Positions 34,567-47,112 are shown, counted from the first letter of the stretch. The stretch: DNA of 64,000 nucleotides from Dryomyza anilis (GCA_951804985.1 OX638135.1:39344002-39408001), one strand, 5' to 3'. Program-made: numbers and translations. Notes: generated by a model not told the origin, from the letters alone.

Positions 34567-35489
34567 ATAATATAAAATAAAATAATCATATAGATAAGAA
34601 TATGTATATGAGACTTAATACTTGCAATGGAGCGCGTTGTTAAACATTTTTTAAACACAACAAATGCACTGGTATTTTATTTATTTGTAAAGAGAATCAC
34701 AAAAAGGTAATACCATATGTATTAAAATTATTGTGAATAATTAATTTTTGCTTGAGCAATCTAATATTTAAGATTTGAGTCAAGCAGCAGAGTCCAACAT
34801 TGATGCAGAGGGTTGACATGATGATTCGATTCACTTTGTCGTCACAAAAATATCGAAGAGAATCACATAAGTATTGTGCGAGAGAGGTCCAGTCTAAAAA
34901 TCACGTTAGCATCCACTCACTTAAATGATCTGTCGAACGATGCGATTATTTGGACTCAATTGTGGTTCTCCATTGATGTACACTTGTATAAGTAGAGACG
35001 ACAATGGCTTTCAGCAAGCACTCGTACCGATCACTCACGAATTGTGTGCAAACACATCTAAAGCAGACTTTCTTCCAACGTCATAGGTTTTTGTTTATGT
35101 TTTCCATCAAAACAAAATGTCTTGTTGAATAGTAGGTACTTTTTAAAAGCCAAAGAAAAATAAAGGGAAAAGAATTAAAGTAATTTTAACAATTGTTAAA
35201 TAATAACAAATAGTCAAAATTTAAACACACATCGAGCGCATTGGTGCACATTCGTGCAGTCTTCCAAGGCATTGTAGGGCAAAAAATGCACGCCACGCCG
35301 CTGCATACCAATGCAGATGCAGAGTCGCCATTCACTAGCATGTCTGTCTGGATGCAAATTTATTTACTAGAAATAAGCAAGACTGAGGCGTTGCATACAG
35401 GACAACATATTGGTCAGGTATGTGGTCTGCAACAATATTATTATTTCATTGATCATGAACTTCTGTCATAGGGCACTTTGAAAATTCAG

Positions 35490-35840
<351 letters not shown>

Positions 35841-36292
35841 GTAATTATGGCAATACTGTTTTATTTGTCTGTAAAATATTTTTTTGGTCTGGCAATGAGA
35901 CAACAAGGTTATTTTTAAATGAGTGCAATGTTTAGGTAGAAAGGGATGTCTTGTCACATGTACTTCACACAGCCCAATAAACCAAAAACCTGGATATTAA
36001 GTGATTCTCGAATGTATATTGAACATGGATATCGAAGCTTTCACTGGAGAAGAGTGTTCAACTTTTTGTAATTGTAAGCTGGAAAACCATAGCGTTCTCC
36101 ATCAAAACTGGTTGCTTTTTATACAATCCTTTACCTAAACTTGAATTCCGACATTCAATATACATTCGAGGTTTAACTTAATTGTAAGCTATAAATAAAA
36201 TGTGATTCGACCTTCAAATTACACATGAGCATATATTTTCCTAATTAAATGTTTATATATAAAATAAAAGAAAACGCATATAAGTTATAATA

Positions 36293-36511
36293 CTATATAT
36301 TAAAAGGAATTAAAGTATGTTCTACAGCTGCAAGAGCACCTGCACCGGTGGCAGTGTACAGGAACTTCTTGTAAAATCTACGACGTGCCGTGGATCTAAT
36401 TGCGCCACTGCGATGTATAACATTGCCAGGTTCGCATAAAATATCAATATTGTCTGCGTATGAATGAAAATATATTAGTATTTCATAAACGTATTCGTAA
36501 ACCTTGGCCAC
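36293..36511 (-). CDS. unrecognised small frame, possibly a host exon
   Basis: 72 residues from ATG 36511. The C-terminal two thirds has a coding-like basic stretch and a small-residue hydrophobic run (STARRRFYKKFLYTATGAGA). Codon choice in this half is less AT-biased than the flanks. No family recalled. Could be an exon carried with the insert, or chance. Confidence 0.3.
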   Translation of the reverse strand: MAKVYEYVYEILIYFHSYADNIDILCEPGNVIHRSGAIRSTARRRFYKKFLYTATGAGALAAVEHTLIPFNI

Positions 36512-37600
36512 TTACATTGTATATCAGCTCATCGTGCATTTTACGAGCAGTAGAATTCTCGGGATGATTTTCGTGTTTGGACCTGCACTTATATATTAAT
36601 TGATTTGTCTGTTTGCTAATTTAAGCGAAAAACAATGATCTCACTGATTGTGCGAATGTAGTGGCACATACGTAGTGGTGAAAAAAATGAAAATTTTCAT
36701 GTTGACATTTAATTTATCACGTCACTGGGTTGCCACTGACTAATTTTGTGTAGTGAATTTCGAGTCAAGTTTTTTTAACTTCGAAAACCAACGTTGGAAT
36801 AACATTCATTTCATGACATTATATCCACACTGGTTGTAAAAGAAAATTCTCCAACTTTATCGAACCTTCAACTCATTGTTTATTGGGAGATAGAAATCTG
36901 CCGGTTATCTTTCTCCCGATGGTAGAACAAAGGCAAAATAAACTGTAATTACCAGTTAGCTAACCGGTTAGTTACCAGTTACCCTTTTTTCTGGGGAAAA
37001 CACTCATTCATTAAAAATAAATTGCGCTGAACTCTGGCAGACTGGCAGCAGTTTATATTAAAGTCACTCAAAAAGGCTTATGCTTTGAACACATTGACCG
37101 CGACAGCTACACGACCACACGACGACAACTGGTACTTCTCGACAAATGAACTAGTGTTGTGAACTACTTGATTACATTCAACGCGACAATGAAATTATTT
37201 TTCTCATTCTATTTTAAATGTTATATCGATTAAACACCATGAATTATTTAAATTAATTCTTAAATTTATTCATTTTAATTATTTATCACCATAAATAACA
37301 CGAAAAATGCACAAACAATTATCAAAACAAATAAAAATACCGATTGTCGCCTGTCAAATTAGAATTAAATCTATATTGACGACAACGATAATTGTCGCCA
37401 AGTCGTCATGTAGTCGTGTCGTATCCAAAATATTCGTAAACATTTAACATTAGAAATGTCGTTGTCGCTTCGAATGTGTTTTAAGCATTATGGCACGAAC
37501 GCGACACGAAATAAATACAACGCTGCACGTGCTCTCTTGAAGAGAGGCAGTCGTCACTCAAACATAAAGGCAGAGTTGCCAATGCAAATAATTTTACTTA

Positions 37601-37811
37601 CCAAATTAAAAAAAGTTACCAATTCCAAAATAAAACACCAATTTTTATCTTAATTTTTATTGTATGAAAAAACAATTCATTAAAGGTACATATATATGCT
37701 CATATTATTTATTTTAGATACATTTATAATATAAACACATGTAATATATAAGGTAAAACATTGAGATCAATATGTATTAAATAAAAAACAAACTTTAAAA
37801 TGGCTGATTTT
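37601..37811. other. AT-rich gap between BEL F and the RTE element
   Basis: Nothing recognised. Confidence 0.4.
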
Positions 37812-37817
37812 ACTTAC

Positions 37818-39482
37818 TTACATACTTAAATGGCCCTTACAACCGTGGGTCGGTTTTGGCCGCTGAGATGAACCCGCGCTAGTCGGTTCTACTTTGCGCG
37901 CGCTGACGCCAGTTAGAAATACCAAGTGTTGCCAGGTTGTCCTCAAATTGGTCTTTTCAACGCAGATTTGGATGCCCTCTTCTACGCTGTCCACCTTCGA
38001 GTTTCGATTCAAGCTCCTTCTTGGCTGGAGTGTTTTCATCCATTCGTTCGACATTACCTAGCCAGCGAAGCCGCTGGATCTTGATGCGCTTGACTATGTC
38101 AATGTCGTCGAATAACTCATACAGCTAGTGGTTCATCCTGATTCGATACTCGTTAGCAAAGCAGATAGGGCCAAATATTTTACGGAGAATCTTTCTCTCT
38201 TTTTGTCCAAGACGCACGGACTCTTTTTTGCTTGTTGACACAAGGAACTTTGTCTTGTCCTCGCTCACCGCTAGACCCATTCGACGCGACTCTTTCTCTA
38301 ATCTGGAGAATGCTGCGCTGACTGCTCGTGTGCTCCTGCCAATGATATCAATATCGTCGGCATATACGAGCAGCATGACACTTTTGTTGAGGATAGTGCC
38401 GCTTTGACGGAGTTCGGCAGCTCGAAATATTTTTTCCATCAATAAGTTAAAAAAGTCGCACGATAGGCAGTCACCCTGTCTGAAACCTCGTTCAGTATGA
38501 AATGGCTCGGAGAGGTCTTTTCCTATTCTCACTGCGCAAAGTGTGTTGCAAAGCCTTATAAGTTTCGCAGGTATACCGAACTCAGACATTGCGGCGTATA
38601 ATCGTCCCCTTATCGGAGTATCGAAGGCGGCTTTCTAGTCGACAATAGGTGGTAGGTGTCGATCTGTTTTTCTAGGGTCTTTTCCTGGATTAGGCGCAAT
38701 GTGAACATCTGGTCTATGGTGGACTTTCCAGGTCTGAAGCCGCACTGATAAGGTCCAATCAATCTGTTGACGATGGGCTTCAGTCTTTCACATAATACGC
38801 TCGATAGAACCTTGTATGCGATATTGAGTAGGCTGATCCCACGGTAGTTGGCGCAGATAGTGAGACCCCCTTTCTTAAGGATTGGGCAGAGTACACTGAG
38901 GTTCCAGTCACTTGCCATGCTTTCATACGATCATATTCTGCTTACGAGCTCGTGCATGCTCTCTATTAGCTCTTCGCCTCCGGTCTTAAACAATTCAGCA
39001 GGCAGGCCATCAGCACCTGCGGCTTTGTTGTTTTTCAGCCGAGCAATGGCTGTTCTGACCTCGTCATGGTCGGGTGGCGGAATCTCAACGTCGTCATCAA
39101 ATACTGGGGTTGCCGGGTTTACTTCTCTATCGGTAGAATTGCGGTCATCATCACCGGTCAGCAGTTTAGAGAAGTGATCCCTCCATATCTTCAGTGTGCT
39201 CTGGATATCTGTCAACAGATTCCCGTTCTCATCTTTACAAGAAGAGGCTCCGGATTTTGAACTTCCGGCTAGGCGTCTTATTTTCTCGAAGAATTTTCGA
39301 TCCTCATTCCTGTCCCCATGCAGCTCAATCTCCTCACACTCACGTCTTTCTGCCTCGCTTTTTTTACGTCTGAAAAGACGTCTCTCTTCCCTCCTCTTCT
39401 CTTTGTATCGCTCCTTCGCAGCTCGCGTAGCTAGTGACTGCAGGGTCTTTCTGTGCAGTGGCCGCGCGACACTCTTGGTCAT
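37818..39482 (-). pseudogene. RTE-like reverse transcriptase
   Basis: From 39482: a charged linker (RREERRLFRRKKSEAERREC), then LKNNKAAGADGLPAELFK, then a frame change to LCPILKKGG and NYRGISLLNIAYKVL, and QCGFRPGKSTIDQMF. At motif A a TAG at about 38634-38636 replaces the residue between the catalytic Asp and KAAFDT, and the frame shifts here. From 38589: GFRQGDCLSCDFFNLLMEK (motif B) and LVYADDIDIIG (motif C, catalytic YADD). The C-terminal zinc-finger-like region is degraded. The enzyme would copy its own RNA; this copy cannot. Confidence 0.82.
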
Positions 39483-39543
39483 ACCACTGATTCCTCAGGG
39501 GGCGTTGGAATCCAAGCACCTCTTCGGTAGCCGTACGTATAGA

Positions 39544-40602
39544 TTAGGAGATATGGTTCCACTGCGCGCTTATTTTATCGAGAGGAGGAGTGCTTTGTCT
39601 AAGCAGGTGTGAGAGTCGAGTGGATAAGGCTTGCGTTGTCTGTTGTAATTGCAGCTTTCCGACGTCTAGCTTTCTCTGCGTTTGGTTCCGTACGTTCTTC
39701 GCAGCGCTTAAGCGTGTGCGGACCTTGGCTGCTTCAAGGTAATGATCCGAGTTCATATTGGCACCTCGGATAGTGCGTACGTCCATCACGCTCGAAGCGT
39801 GCCTTCCGTCAATCACAACGTGCTCAATTTGGTTTCGAGTTTTTTGATCGGGCGACAACCATGTGGCCTTGTGGATATCGAAATGCTCGAATCTAGTGCT
39901 ACTAACTACCATGGTTCGTGCTGCGTCGAAGTTGATTAGCCTCGTTCCGTTATCGAAAGTGTTGGCATGGAGGCTAAATTTTCCGATTGTGGGACAATAG
40001 ATGGCTTCTCTGCCCACCTTGGCGTTAAAATCGCATAGCACGATTTTGATATCTTGGCGGGGGCAGCGCTCGTATGCGTTGTCTAGGCGCTCGTAGAAGC
40101 GCTCTTTTGTCTCGTCATCTTTCTCGTTCGTCGGAGCGTGTGCACAAATTAGGCTGATATGGAAATATTTAGCCTTGATGCGGATTGTTGCCAGCCTTTC
40201 ATACACGGGCGTGAACCTAGAGACAAGGTGGCGGAGTCTCTTGCCGACCACAAATCCACATCCAAATTCGTGTCTCTCCGCATGGCAGCTGTAGTAGATA
40301 TCACAGGACGTTTGTTCCGAACAGCCCTGTCCCGTCCATCGCATCTCCTGGACAGCGGTGATGTCAGTCTTATATTTTTCGAGGACATCTGCCAGCTGGA
40401 TAGAGGCACCTTCCCTATAAAGGGTCCGGACATTGCAGGTGCATATCCGTAAATCATGGTCCTTAAAACGTTTGCGTGGGTCGTCATCGTTGTAATCGGT
40501 CGTTATCCGAGGCTTCTTCGGGATAATTATCAGCAGTAATGTTGATAGATGGCTGTTAGTAAAGAAAGTTATTGACATTAGCATGTACATATACCAGTTC
40601 AA
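39544..40602 (-). pseudogene. RTE-like apurinic-type endonuclease
   Basis: A 352-residue open frame from ATG 40602, the largest intact piece of this element. It has CTCNVRTLY (Asn of the first motif), AVQEMRWTG (catalytic Glu), CDFNAKVGRE (Asp/Asn of the DFN motif), TWLSPDQKTRNQIEHVVID (normally IDH; here IEH) and NSDHYLE (final SDH). All typical endonuclease motifs are present apart from IDH reading IEH. The initial 30 or so hydrophobic residues likely precede the true start. The enzyme nicks the target for priming. The downstream RT is broken. Confidence 0.8.
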
Positions 40603-40845
40603 ACCAGTTCAAAAAAAACGATTGCCAAAAATTTGTGACTTCCTTGATGAATGACGTGCATGACATTGTCAATGCTGTATCATGCATGAATCGGAGGACA
40701 TTTGTATGAAAATGCCATCAATTGTATTCAGGGCGAAAATGCTATCGGTCATCGATGTTTCTGATCATGACATTTCCTGCTGTGTAATTATAAAATCACA
40801 AATATCAACACTGATCCCCATACTACAAAGTACGCCCTCACTAAC
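40603..40845. other. short unassigned interval
   Basis: Not matched to other parts of the window. Confidence 0.35.
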
Positions 40846-41590
40846 CATTAGGGAAAAATCGGTTTCACAAACCGGCGGTTCGGTTTTTTTTGTCAAAATT
40901 CTGTTTAATCTGCTGCTTTATTGAAAATACATTTAATTTCATAAATATATTTAATTTACAATATGTATTTTTTAGACCAGATCAGTAAATATTTGAAGTC
41001 CTTTTGGGAAAAAAACATTTGAGAAAAACGATGTGTTACTGAAGTCGATATTTCTGGTACAAGCAATTCAGTACGCAAAAATTGCAGAGTATTATCTTCA
41101 TGATGTTTTCAAATACTGTCCAGTTTAGCTACTATTTCGAAATACATTTAACAAGTCTATTCCGATAAAAAAATGAGAATTGACAAATTATTTCATTAAA
41201 TTAACTGATTAAGTTAAAACGTTTAGACAGTATATTTTTTCCTTAAGTATTATTTTAAAATTGTATTTTTAATACACAAAGTTTTGAACTATAAATATAT
41301 TTACGTACATATATTTTATTTATTTAAGTTTAAATTATAATTCTTAATATAATTTATATAACCTGAATTTTAAAGTACAAATTAAATACTTATTTCAATT
41401 GTTTAATATTTAATGTATTTTTTTGATAAACATCGAACATTCGTCATTAAAAATGTGTGTTTTATATTAAAATTGATTAATTTGTTCCTTTTAAATGTTA
41501 AAATTTGTAATTTCGAAAAACCGGTTTATAAAATTAAAATCCGAAACTGGTTTCGTTTTTTTTTAAATCAACATACCGAAAACCGGCTGA
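40846..41590. mobile_element. MITE rich in AACCGGTTT, copy 1
   Basis: Left GGTTTCACAAACCGGCGG and right AACATACCGAAAACCGGCTG mark ends related to the copy at 43346-44197. The interiors share a long stretch (TAAATATATTTAC, TTTAAGTTTAAATTATAATTC, TATAACCTGAATTTT). Noncoding. Confidence 0.62.
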
Positions 41591-43174
41591 ATGCTTGATG
41601 CTATTAGCATCTCATTAGCACTCATGTGTTTTTATATGCTGATCTTCCATCTTTTTCTCGCACACTGCCCCAGTACGCCGAATGATTTTTCGCTGAATGA
41701 TCTAACACATTGCTTACACGCTGCTTAAAAAAGTGCTCTCCCAAACATAATTTTGCAGGCATTACATATATCTTTGGAGCTTTATGCAAACAAAAGTATT
41801 ATTTCATTTTCAAACATTATTATAATAACAGCCAAACATATTTTTGTTTTCGTTCAAACATATTTATGTTCAGAATAAATAATTTTCGGCAATCTTGCAA
41901 ACATATATATGTTTGAATGTGAAAAACATTTTATTAACACGTAAACATATATATGTTTACATTTAATTTTAAGGTAAAAAATAGTACATTTAGTGCTAAT
42001 ATCTTCTATACACAATATTCGTTTTTTCCCTTTTTTTAAATTACATTTTTATTATTTATATTATATAATTATAAACTTAAACTTTTATTTTTTTATTACA
42101 CATATTTTATTTATACTTATTTATTTCCATCTATGTTCAGTGAATTATGTTCAGTGAATGAATAAATTTTATATTTCACAAGCAGCCACTATCTGGTTTT
42201 AACAGTAATTGGCGGTACTTAAACAAATTCATCCACCAAAAGGAACTTTTGAACTATATGAAAAGTATTAATGTGAGTGTTGCTGAGTGCTAAAAGTAGG
42301 CAGCGTTCTTATTTAATTGTGATATCGTAATGCCAAACATACATATAATCAAAATAATGCTATTTTTTTTAGATTCGTTGTCACCCAGTAACAACCCGTA
42401 TGAAAATAAAGTCACCAAAAACTGTATATTTTTCAAATATATGTTCACATATATAAACATATATTCTTATATATGTTACCATATATGTTTACCATGTATA
42501 TTTTTAGATCAATAAAATATATGTTGTAAACATATATAATTAATATTGACCAACATATATGTTCAAAATTATATGTTTAAAATATATATGTTAAAATAAA
42601 TGCCAACATATAAAATAAAATATATTTTTTTATCATATATATTTTAAAATATATAATAAATTATAAAATTTTAACATATATATTTTATCATATATGAGAA
42701 CATATGCTGATCTTGGTGGATTATATATGAACATATAATTAAACATATATTTTTTAACAGATATGAAATATTCATCCGGGAATCACGAATAACCAAATAC
42801 ATATAATTCAAAGAACCTTTTATTGACGTTGGGTGTGTTAAATAGCGGAAATATCAAACATACATATATTAATGTCTGATGAAAAATATATATTTCTACA
42901 GAAACATTAATATAGTAAATTCATGTAACTCCGCGATTAAAGCAATTTATGTTTAAATATCGTATAATAATATTCCAATCTGAACAAAATAATAATACAA
43001 TTCAATTATAATGTAATTAGATATTACTCCCAATGGTGATTTAGAATTAAATTATAATTACATTCAAGCATATTCAAACAAATCTTTTCCATCCGTGTAG
43101 TACGCTGAATTCACTTGCATTTCATTTGTTCTTATTAAATGGAACAGTGGAGCCAATTACATCTTTTCGTAACA
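41591..43174. repeat. broken LTR related to 58097-58627, filled with ATATGT-rich DNA
   Basis: 41595-41735 matches 58435-58575 (CACTCATGTG, GCTGATCTTCCATCT, AACACATTGCT) and 43150-43174 matches the LTR end (AATTACATCTTTTCGTAACA). The first 340 bp of the LTR are missing. The 1.4 kb between is an insertion or replacement dominated by AACATATATGTT-like palindromes. Confidence 0.65.
41760..42930. repeat. cluster of ACATATAT/ATATATGT palindromes
   Basis: More than 20 occurrences of AACATATAT or its inverse, often paired head to head (for example near 41900, 41945 and 42430-42560), separated by irregular AT-rich spacers. Not a regular tandem array. Confidence 0.75.
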
Positions 43175-43345
43175 ATATTTATTGGTAGAGATAATTTATG
43201 TGTAGAATTTTTATCGAAATCTGAATTTCACATTTTATAAACGCCATAAACTGAAAAGTACGGATTCAACCAAGGATTGAAAGTATTAGAGCCTTAAAAA
43301 TCTTTACAGTTGCGCATTATTCGGTGCAAATATATTGCACTTTTT

Positions 43346-44197
43346 ATTAAGGATGTCAAAAACCGGTTTCACGAACATGCGGTTCAGTTTTTTTTTTTCA
43401 GAAACCGAAACTGTCAAACCGGGTTTTTGCACTAATCGAAAACTTTTTTTTTTTATTTGGTTTATCCGGTTTTTAAATTTTTGGCAAAGTTGTTTTGCTG
43501 CATTACTGAAAATGTAAATTTGTTTTTCTATTTTATTAATACATATAACCAGATCAGTAAATATTTGAAGCCCATTTTGGAATATACATTTGGGAAAATT
43601 TTGGCACGATGTGTAGCTCAAGACGGGTTTTCGTTACAAGCAGTTCAGCACTCAAAAATTGCAAAGTATTAACTTCAATCAAGAGGATCTCAAAAACCGT
43701 TCAGTTTAGCTACTATTTCGAAATACATTTATCAAGTCTATTCCGATAAAAAAATGAGAATTGAAAAACTATTTCATTAAATTAACTGATTAAGTTAAAA
43801 CGTTTAGACAGTATTCTTTTCCTAAAGTATTATTTTAAAAATGGATTTTTAATACAAAAGTTTTGAACTATAAATATATTTACATACATATATTTTATTT
43901 ATTTAAGTTTAAATTATAATTCGTTATATAATTGATATAACCTGAATTTTATAGTACGAATTTGATATTTATTTCAATTGTTTAATATTTAATATATTTT
44001 TATGATTAACATCAAACATTCGTCATTAAAAATGTGTATTTTATATTAAAATTGATAAATTTGTTCCTTTTAAATGTAAAAATTTGTAATTTCGAAAAAC
44101 CGGTTTAAACCGGTTTAAAAATTAAAACCTGAAACCGGTTTCGGTTTCAACAAACCGAAAACCGGTTTTGCCGGTTTTTTTGACATCCCTACTAACA
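43346..44197. mobile_element. MITE rich in AACCGGTTT, copy 2, hAT-like ends
   Basis: Left end GGATGTCAAAAACCGGTTTC; right end, inverted, AGGGATGTCAAAAAAACCGG. AGGGATG...AAA style ends resemble hAT elements. A clear 8-bp duplication was not found. Interior shared with copy 1 at 40846-41590. No transposase. Confidence 0.7.
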
Positions 44198-44729
44198 ATA
44201 CCCAGTATACCACGATTCGGATGCCTGCAGTGCATCAAACAATCCTCGAAGTGGCTTCGCGAAAAAAATTTCGTTATTATATCGAAACAAATTTTTAATA
44301 TTCGTATTCAATTGTTTTGAAGGTTTTTCTAAATGTCTACTAGAAAAAAATGTATCTCATTGTAATATCGAGACTAATATTTAAAGATTTTCGTATTCAG
44401 TTGTACCTCCTTTCAGGTACATGCCTGCTTTTGTCTGCTGCATATGCAGGTCCGAACAGTAGGAACACCCTTTCAAGTAATGTCAGTGTCCGCAGGGGTT
44501 AGGTCAATTCCAATATTATGGGGCCAATTATGATTGGCGAAGCGAATGTACTTAGCGAAGCGAACGTAATTTGGCGAGTGAACTGGCAAATGTACTAATT
44601 TTTATGGTTTTAAAAGTCAGCAACACTTCCAACATTGACGGATAAAATTACCATTTCAGAGTTGAAAAAAAAGTATCTTGTCGCGTGCTTTTATTACTGC
44701 CTTTTTTTGTTGTTATAAAATCCTTTTTA
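44198..44729. other. unassigned interval with GCGAAGCGAA repeats
   Basis: 44535-44590 repeats TGGCGAAGCGAATG/TAGCGAAGCGAACG. A related GAAGCGAAC word occurs inverted near 49137. No gene. Confidence 0.4.
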
Positions 44730-45463
44730 TACCCTACACTAAGAGTGAAAGGGTATATTCAGTTTGGTACGCCGTTTGTAACACCCAGAAGGAAGCATCT
44801 CCGGTATGGAAAAGTATATATATTCTTGATCAGCATGACCTCCTGAGTCGATTTAGCGATGTCCGTCTGTCCGTCTGTCTGTCCGTCTGTCTGTCTGTCT
44901 GTCCGTCTGTCTGTCTGTTGAAATCCCTACTACTTTTAAAATTGAAGAGCTAGATAAATGAAACTTATAACTTAGATTACTAATATACCTACGCTGTATG
45001 TGCGAAAAAATTGGCGAGATGGGTTCATTGTGACCTATGATCCGACCACTTATGTTCAAATACCTCATATAAAATGTACATATAAAGATCAATTTTCATG
45101 TATACGTGCTTAGGTAAACTTTTTTGGTCAAATATATATTGATATCATGCTCAAATATATGATAATAATGTTTTCCGGCGAAAAGACTTGTGGTTCACAA
45201 AAAAAAAACGAAATTCGGTACACCTACCCATTTGTAAATATGGGTATCAATTGAATGGAAATTCTGCAGCGATTGAATGTTTGTAGTTATTTTCAGGATT
45301 CGTATACCCTGGTGACCTATATATCACTTTGAATGGTAACCACACATATGTGTAGGGTATTTATAGTCGGCTTAGACCGACTATAATTTTGATAATCCTA
45401 ACTATCATAATTACACCTACTTTAAAATTTCCCATGTGATCTAACCTTCCCAACTGGTTATAT
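44730..45463. mobile_element. mini-me/DINE-like (Helitron-related) element, copy 1
   Basis: It begins TATACCCTACACTAAGAGTG and passes a conserved core (TTCTTGATCAGCATGACCTC, GAGTCGATTTAGC) into a GTCY microsatellite (44861-44925). Near its end is a perfect hairpin (TATAGTCGG...CCGACTATA, 45363-45386), then about 75 bp to AACTGGTT. The core plus GTCY array is the known signature of mini-me elements of flies, part of the DINE/Helentron group. Apparent frames across it are artefacts of the repeat. Copy 2 is at 59450-59877. Confidence 0.85.
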
Positions 45464-45839
45464 TATATTATTATATTATTTATAGTTTAAAAAACGGTAA
45501 CTCTATTCAGACCAATAATTTTTTTTCGTTTTTTTTGCTATTTGTTGTCTAAAAGATCAAAAATTTTAAAAATAAACTTCGCAACAATTCACATTATTTA
45601 AAATTTATAGTTAAATATGTTTTTAAATATTAATATTGATACTATTTTAACTTACAATTAAATACTTTTTTTTATAAAGTAGTTTTTGTCATTTGTAGCA
45701 ATACTTTTTTTATTTTGGTTTAAAGAAACCTTAAAATTTCATAACAGCTTTTTACTACAAACAAAAATATCTAAAATTAGTTTGGCATAAATAAATAAAA
45801 ATACGGTCTTAAAAAAATATGTTTAATTCAAATCCAAAA
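45464..45839. other. AT-rich unassigned interval
   Basis: Nothing recognised. Confidence 0.4.
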
Positions 45840-46500
45840 AGCAAACAACGAGCCGCTTGCACAAGTGCCTCGGTTATGCTCTACGTATTTACTGATGGCG
45901 CTGCTCTTCCTCGGTCCACTCTGTGTAAAGGTGCAGCATGACACGGTGCGCTTATTTTTAGGTGAGTTTTGTAAATGTTAAATATACTTAGAAGTTAATT
46001 TTCAAATTACTACTGAAGATCTTGAGTTTTGGAAGGGCTCGCTGCGCTATAACTCCCGATATACAATCATATAGTTGCGCCGCTTAAGGAAGAGTTTGTG
46101 TTTCGTGCCTGCATGACGTCGCTTCTGCTGCAATCGTTCTCACCAATGGTGGAGGTATTTCTGACGCCGCTCTTCTTACCACTGCGCTTGTTCAATTGTC
46201 GAGCGGCCCAGAGCTGAAGTTAGAGTTGAAGTTGTGATATCGTGTAAGTGAGCAAATATTTTTATAAGACACCTTTTAATTTCATCTTCTAGGTTTTCAA
46301 TTAATTGGACCACACTCTTCGGCTTCTATTCGGCATATTTGTTTGCACGCACCGATCAGTTTGTAAAACCTTTTCTCGCCCACGCCTTCTGCAAATACAT
46401 GGATTTTCTCGATATACTGGAATTGTGACATCAACATATCGATGTTCCTATGAGCTACCATGTGCTGGGCCTGACATTAGCTCATTATGAAACTAACCCA
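45840..46500. other. GC-richer gene-like island with splice-like signals
   Basis: Contrasts with the AT-rich flanks. On the plus strand GTAAGTGAG near 46242 and a pyrimidine-rich TTTCATCTTCTAG ending 46292 would make a 50-base intron, the usual size of short fly introns. TTTTTAGGTGAGT near 45960 is another donor-like site. On the minus strand 46461-46297 is an open 54-codon frame. No protein family was recognised, and the two strands give competing readings, so this may be an exon cluster, a noncoding RNA gene or an old insertion. Confidence 0.35.
46297..46461 (-). CDS. short unrecognised coding-like frame (possible exon)
   Basis: The minus-strand ATG at 46461 (open further upstream to about 46476) gives 54 residues including FQYIEKIHVFAEGVGEKRFY and IGACKQICRIEAEECG, then TGA at 46299-46297. 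Balanced amino acid use, with an amphipathic look unlike chance AT-rich translation. The plus strand here carries the acceptor-like site at 46292 and a competing frame. No family recalled. Confidence 0.35.
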   Translation of the reverse strand: MVAHRNIDMLMSQFQYIEKIHVFAEGVGEKRFYKLIGACKQICRIEAEECGPIN

Positions 46501-47112
46501 CTGCAAGACTTTTCTTAGTTCTTAGAAATATCACAGCCCTAAATATCAAGTTATTTACAAATTATTTAGATCGTATTTGAGACAACCATCACTCAAACAT
46601 CCGTCAAATACTATAAATTTACGATTACGTATAGCAACCATCAATTAAAATCTTACAAATAGGAAAATAGTTGATGAATATTTGGAAAAGGTACTCCATT
46701 AGAATTCGCGGAGTAATTTTTATTGAATTGAAATAAAATGAATCAAATGTATTTTTATGTATTCTAGAATTAAAACAGTATCCTGGTTATACATCGCCAT
46801 CGTCTTTATAAATCATTCGAAGGTAAAATTGTACAACGACTTGAAATTTCTTCGCAGAAGAACCAAGACCGGCGATGCTATCATCAAAGTAAACTCTGAA
46901 AAGATATCACGTGTTGATAATTTAAATCACAGGATATTTTATTTTCACTTTAACCATTAAAATGTAATATTTGAGTTGGCACTTTCTTACACCATTTGAT
47001 TTACTTAATTGTTGTGGATAAATTAAGTGCAAGGAAAAAGTACGCCTTTTTCCTTTTTTATGATAGTCAAATGTCTCAATTTTCATTGCTGTTGTGGCAA
47101 ACATATCGTAAC
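46501..47112. other. unassigned interval
   Basis: 46780-46920 is less AT-rich; its minus strand has TATCTTTTCAG followed by a 35-codon open stretch. No motif supports a gene. Confidence 0.3.

Larger units (their letters stand above)
37812..40602 (-). mobile_element. RTE-like LINE, reverse, decayed
   Basis: Minus-strand order: endonuclease (40602-39544), linker and RT (39482-38125), then a C-terminal region ending near 37830 in a short TAAG-like tail (ACTTACTTACATACTTAAA on the plus strand). A simple-repeat tail in place of poly(A), and one joined endonuclease-RT protein, fit the RTE clade. Stops and frame changes make it inactive. GC content is clearly above the surroundings. Confidence 0.82.

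Noticed and set aside
44678..44953. 91-codon frame with a SVCLSVCLSV repeat
   Set aside because: Translation of the mini-me core and GTCY microsatellite; the same peptide appears in copy 2 at 59428-59664.
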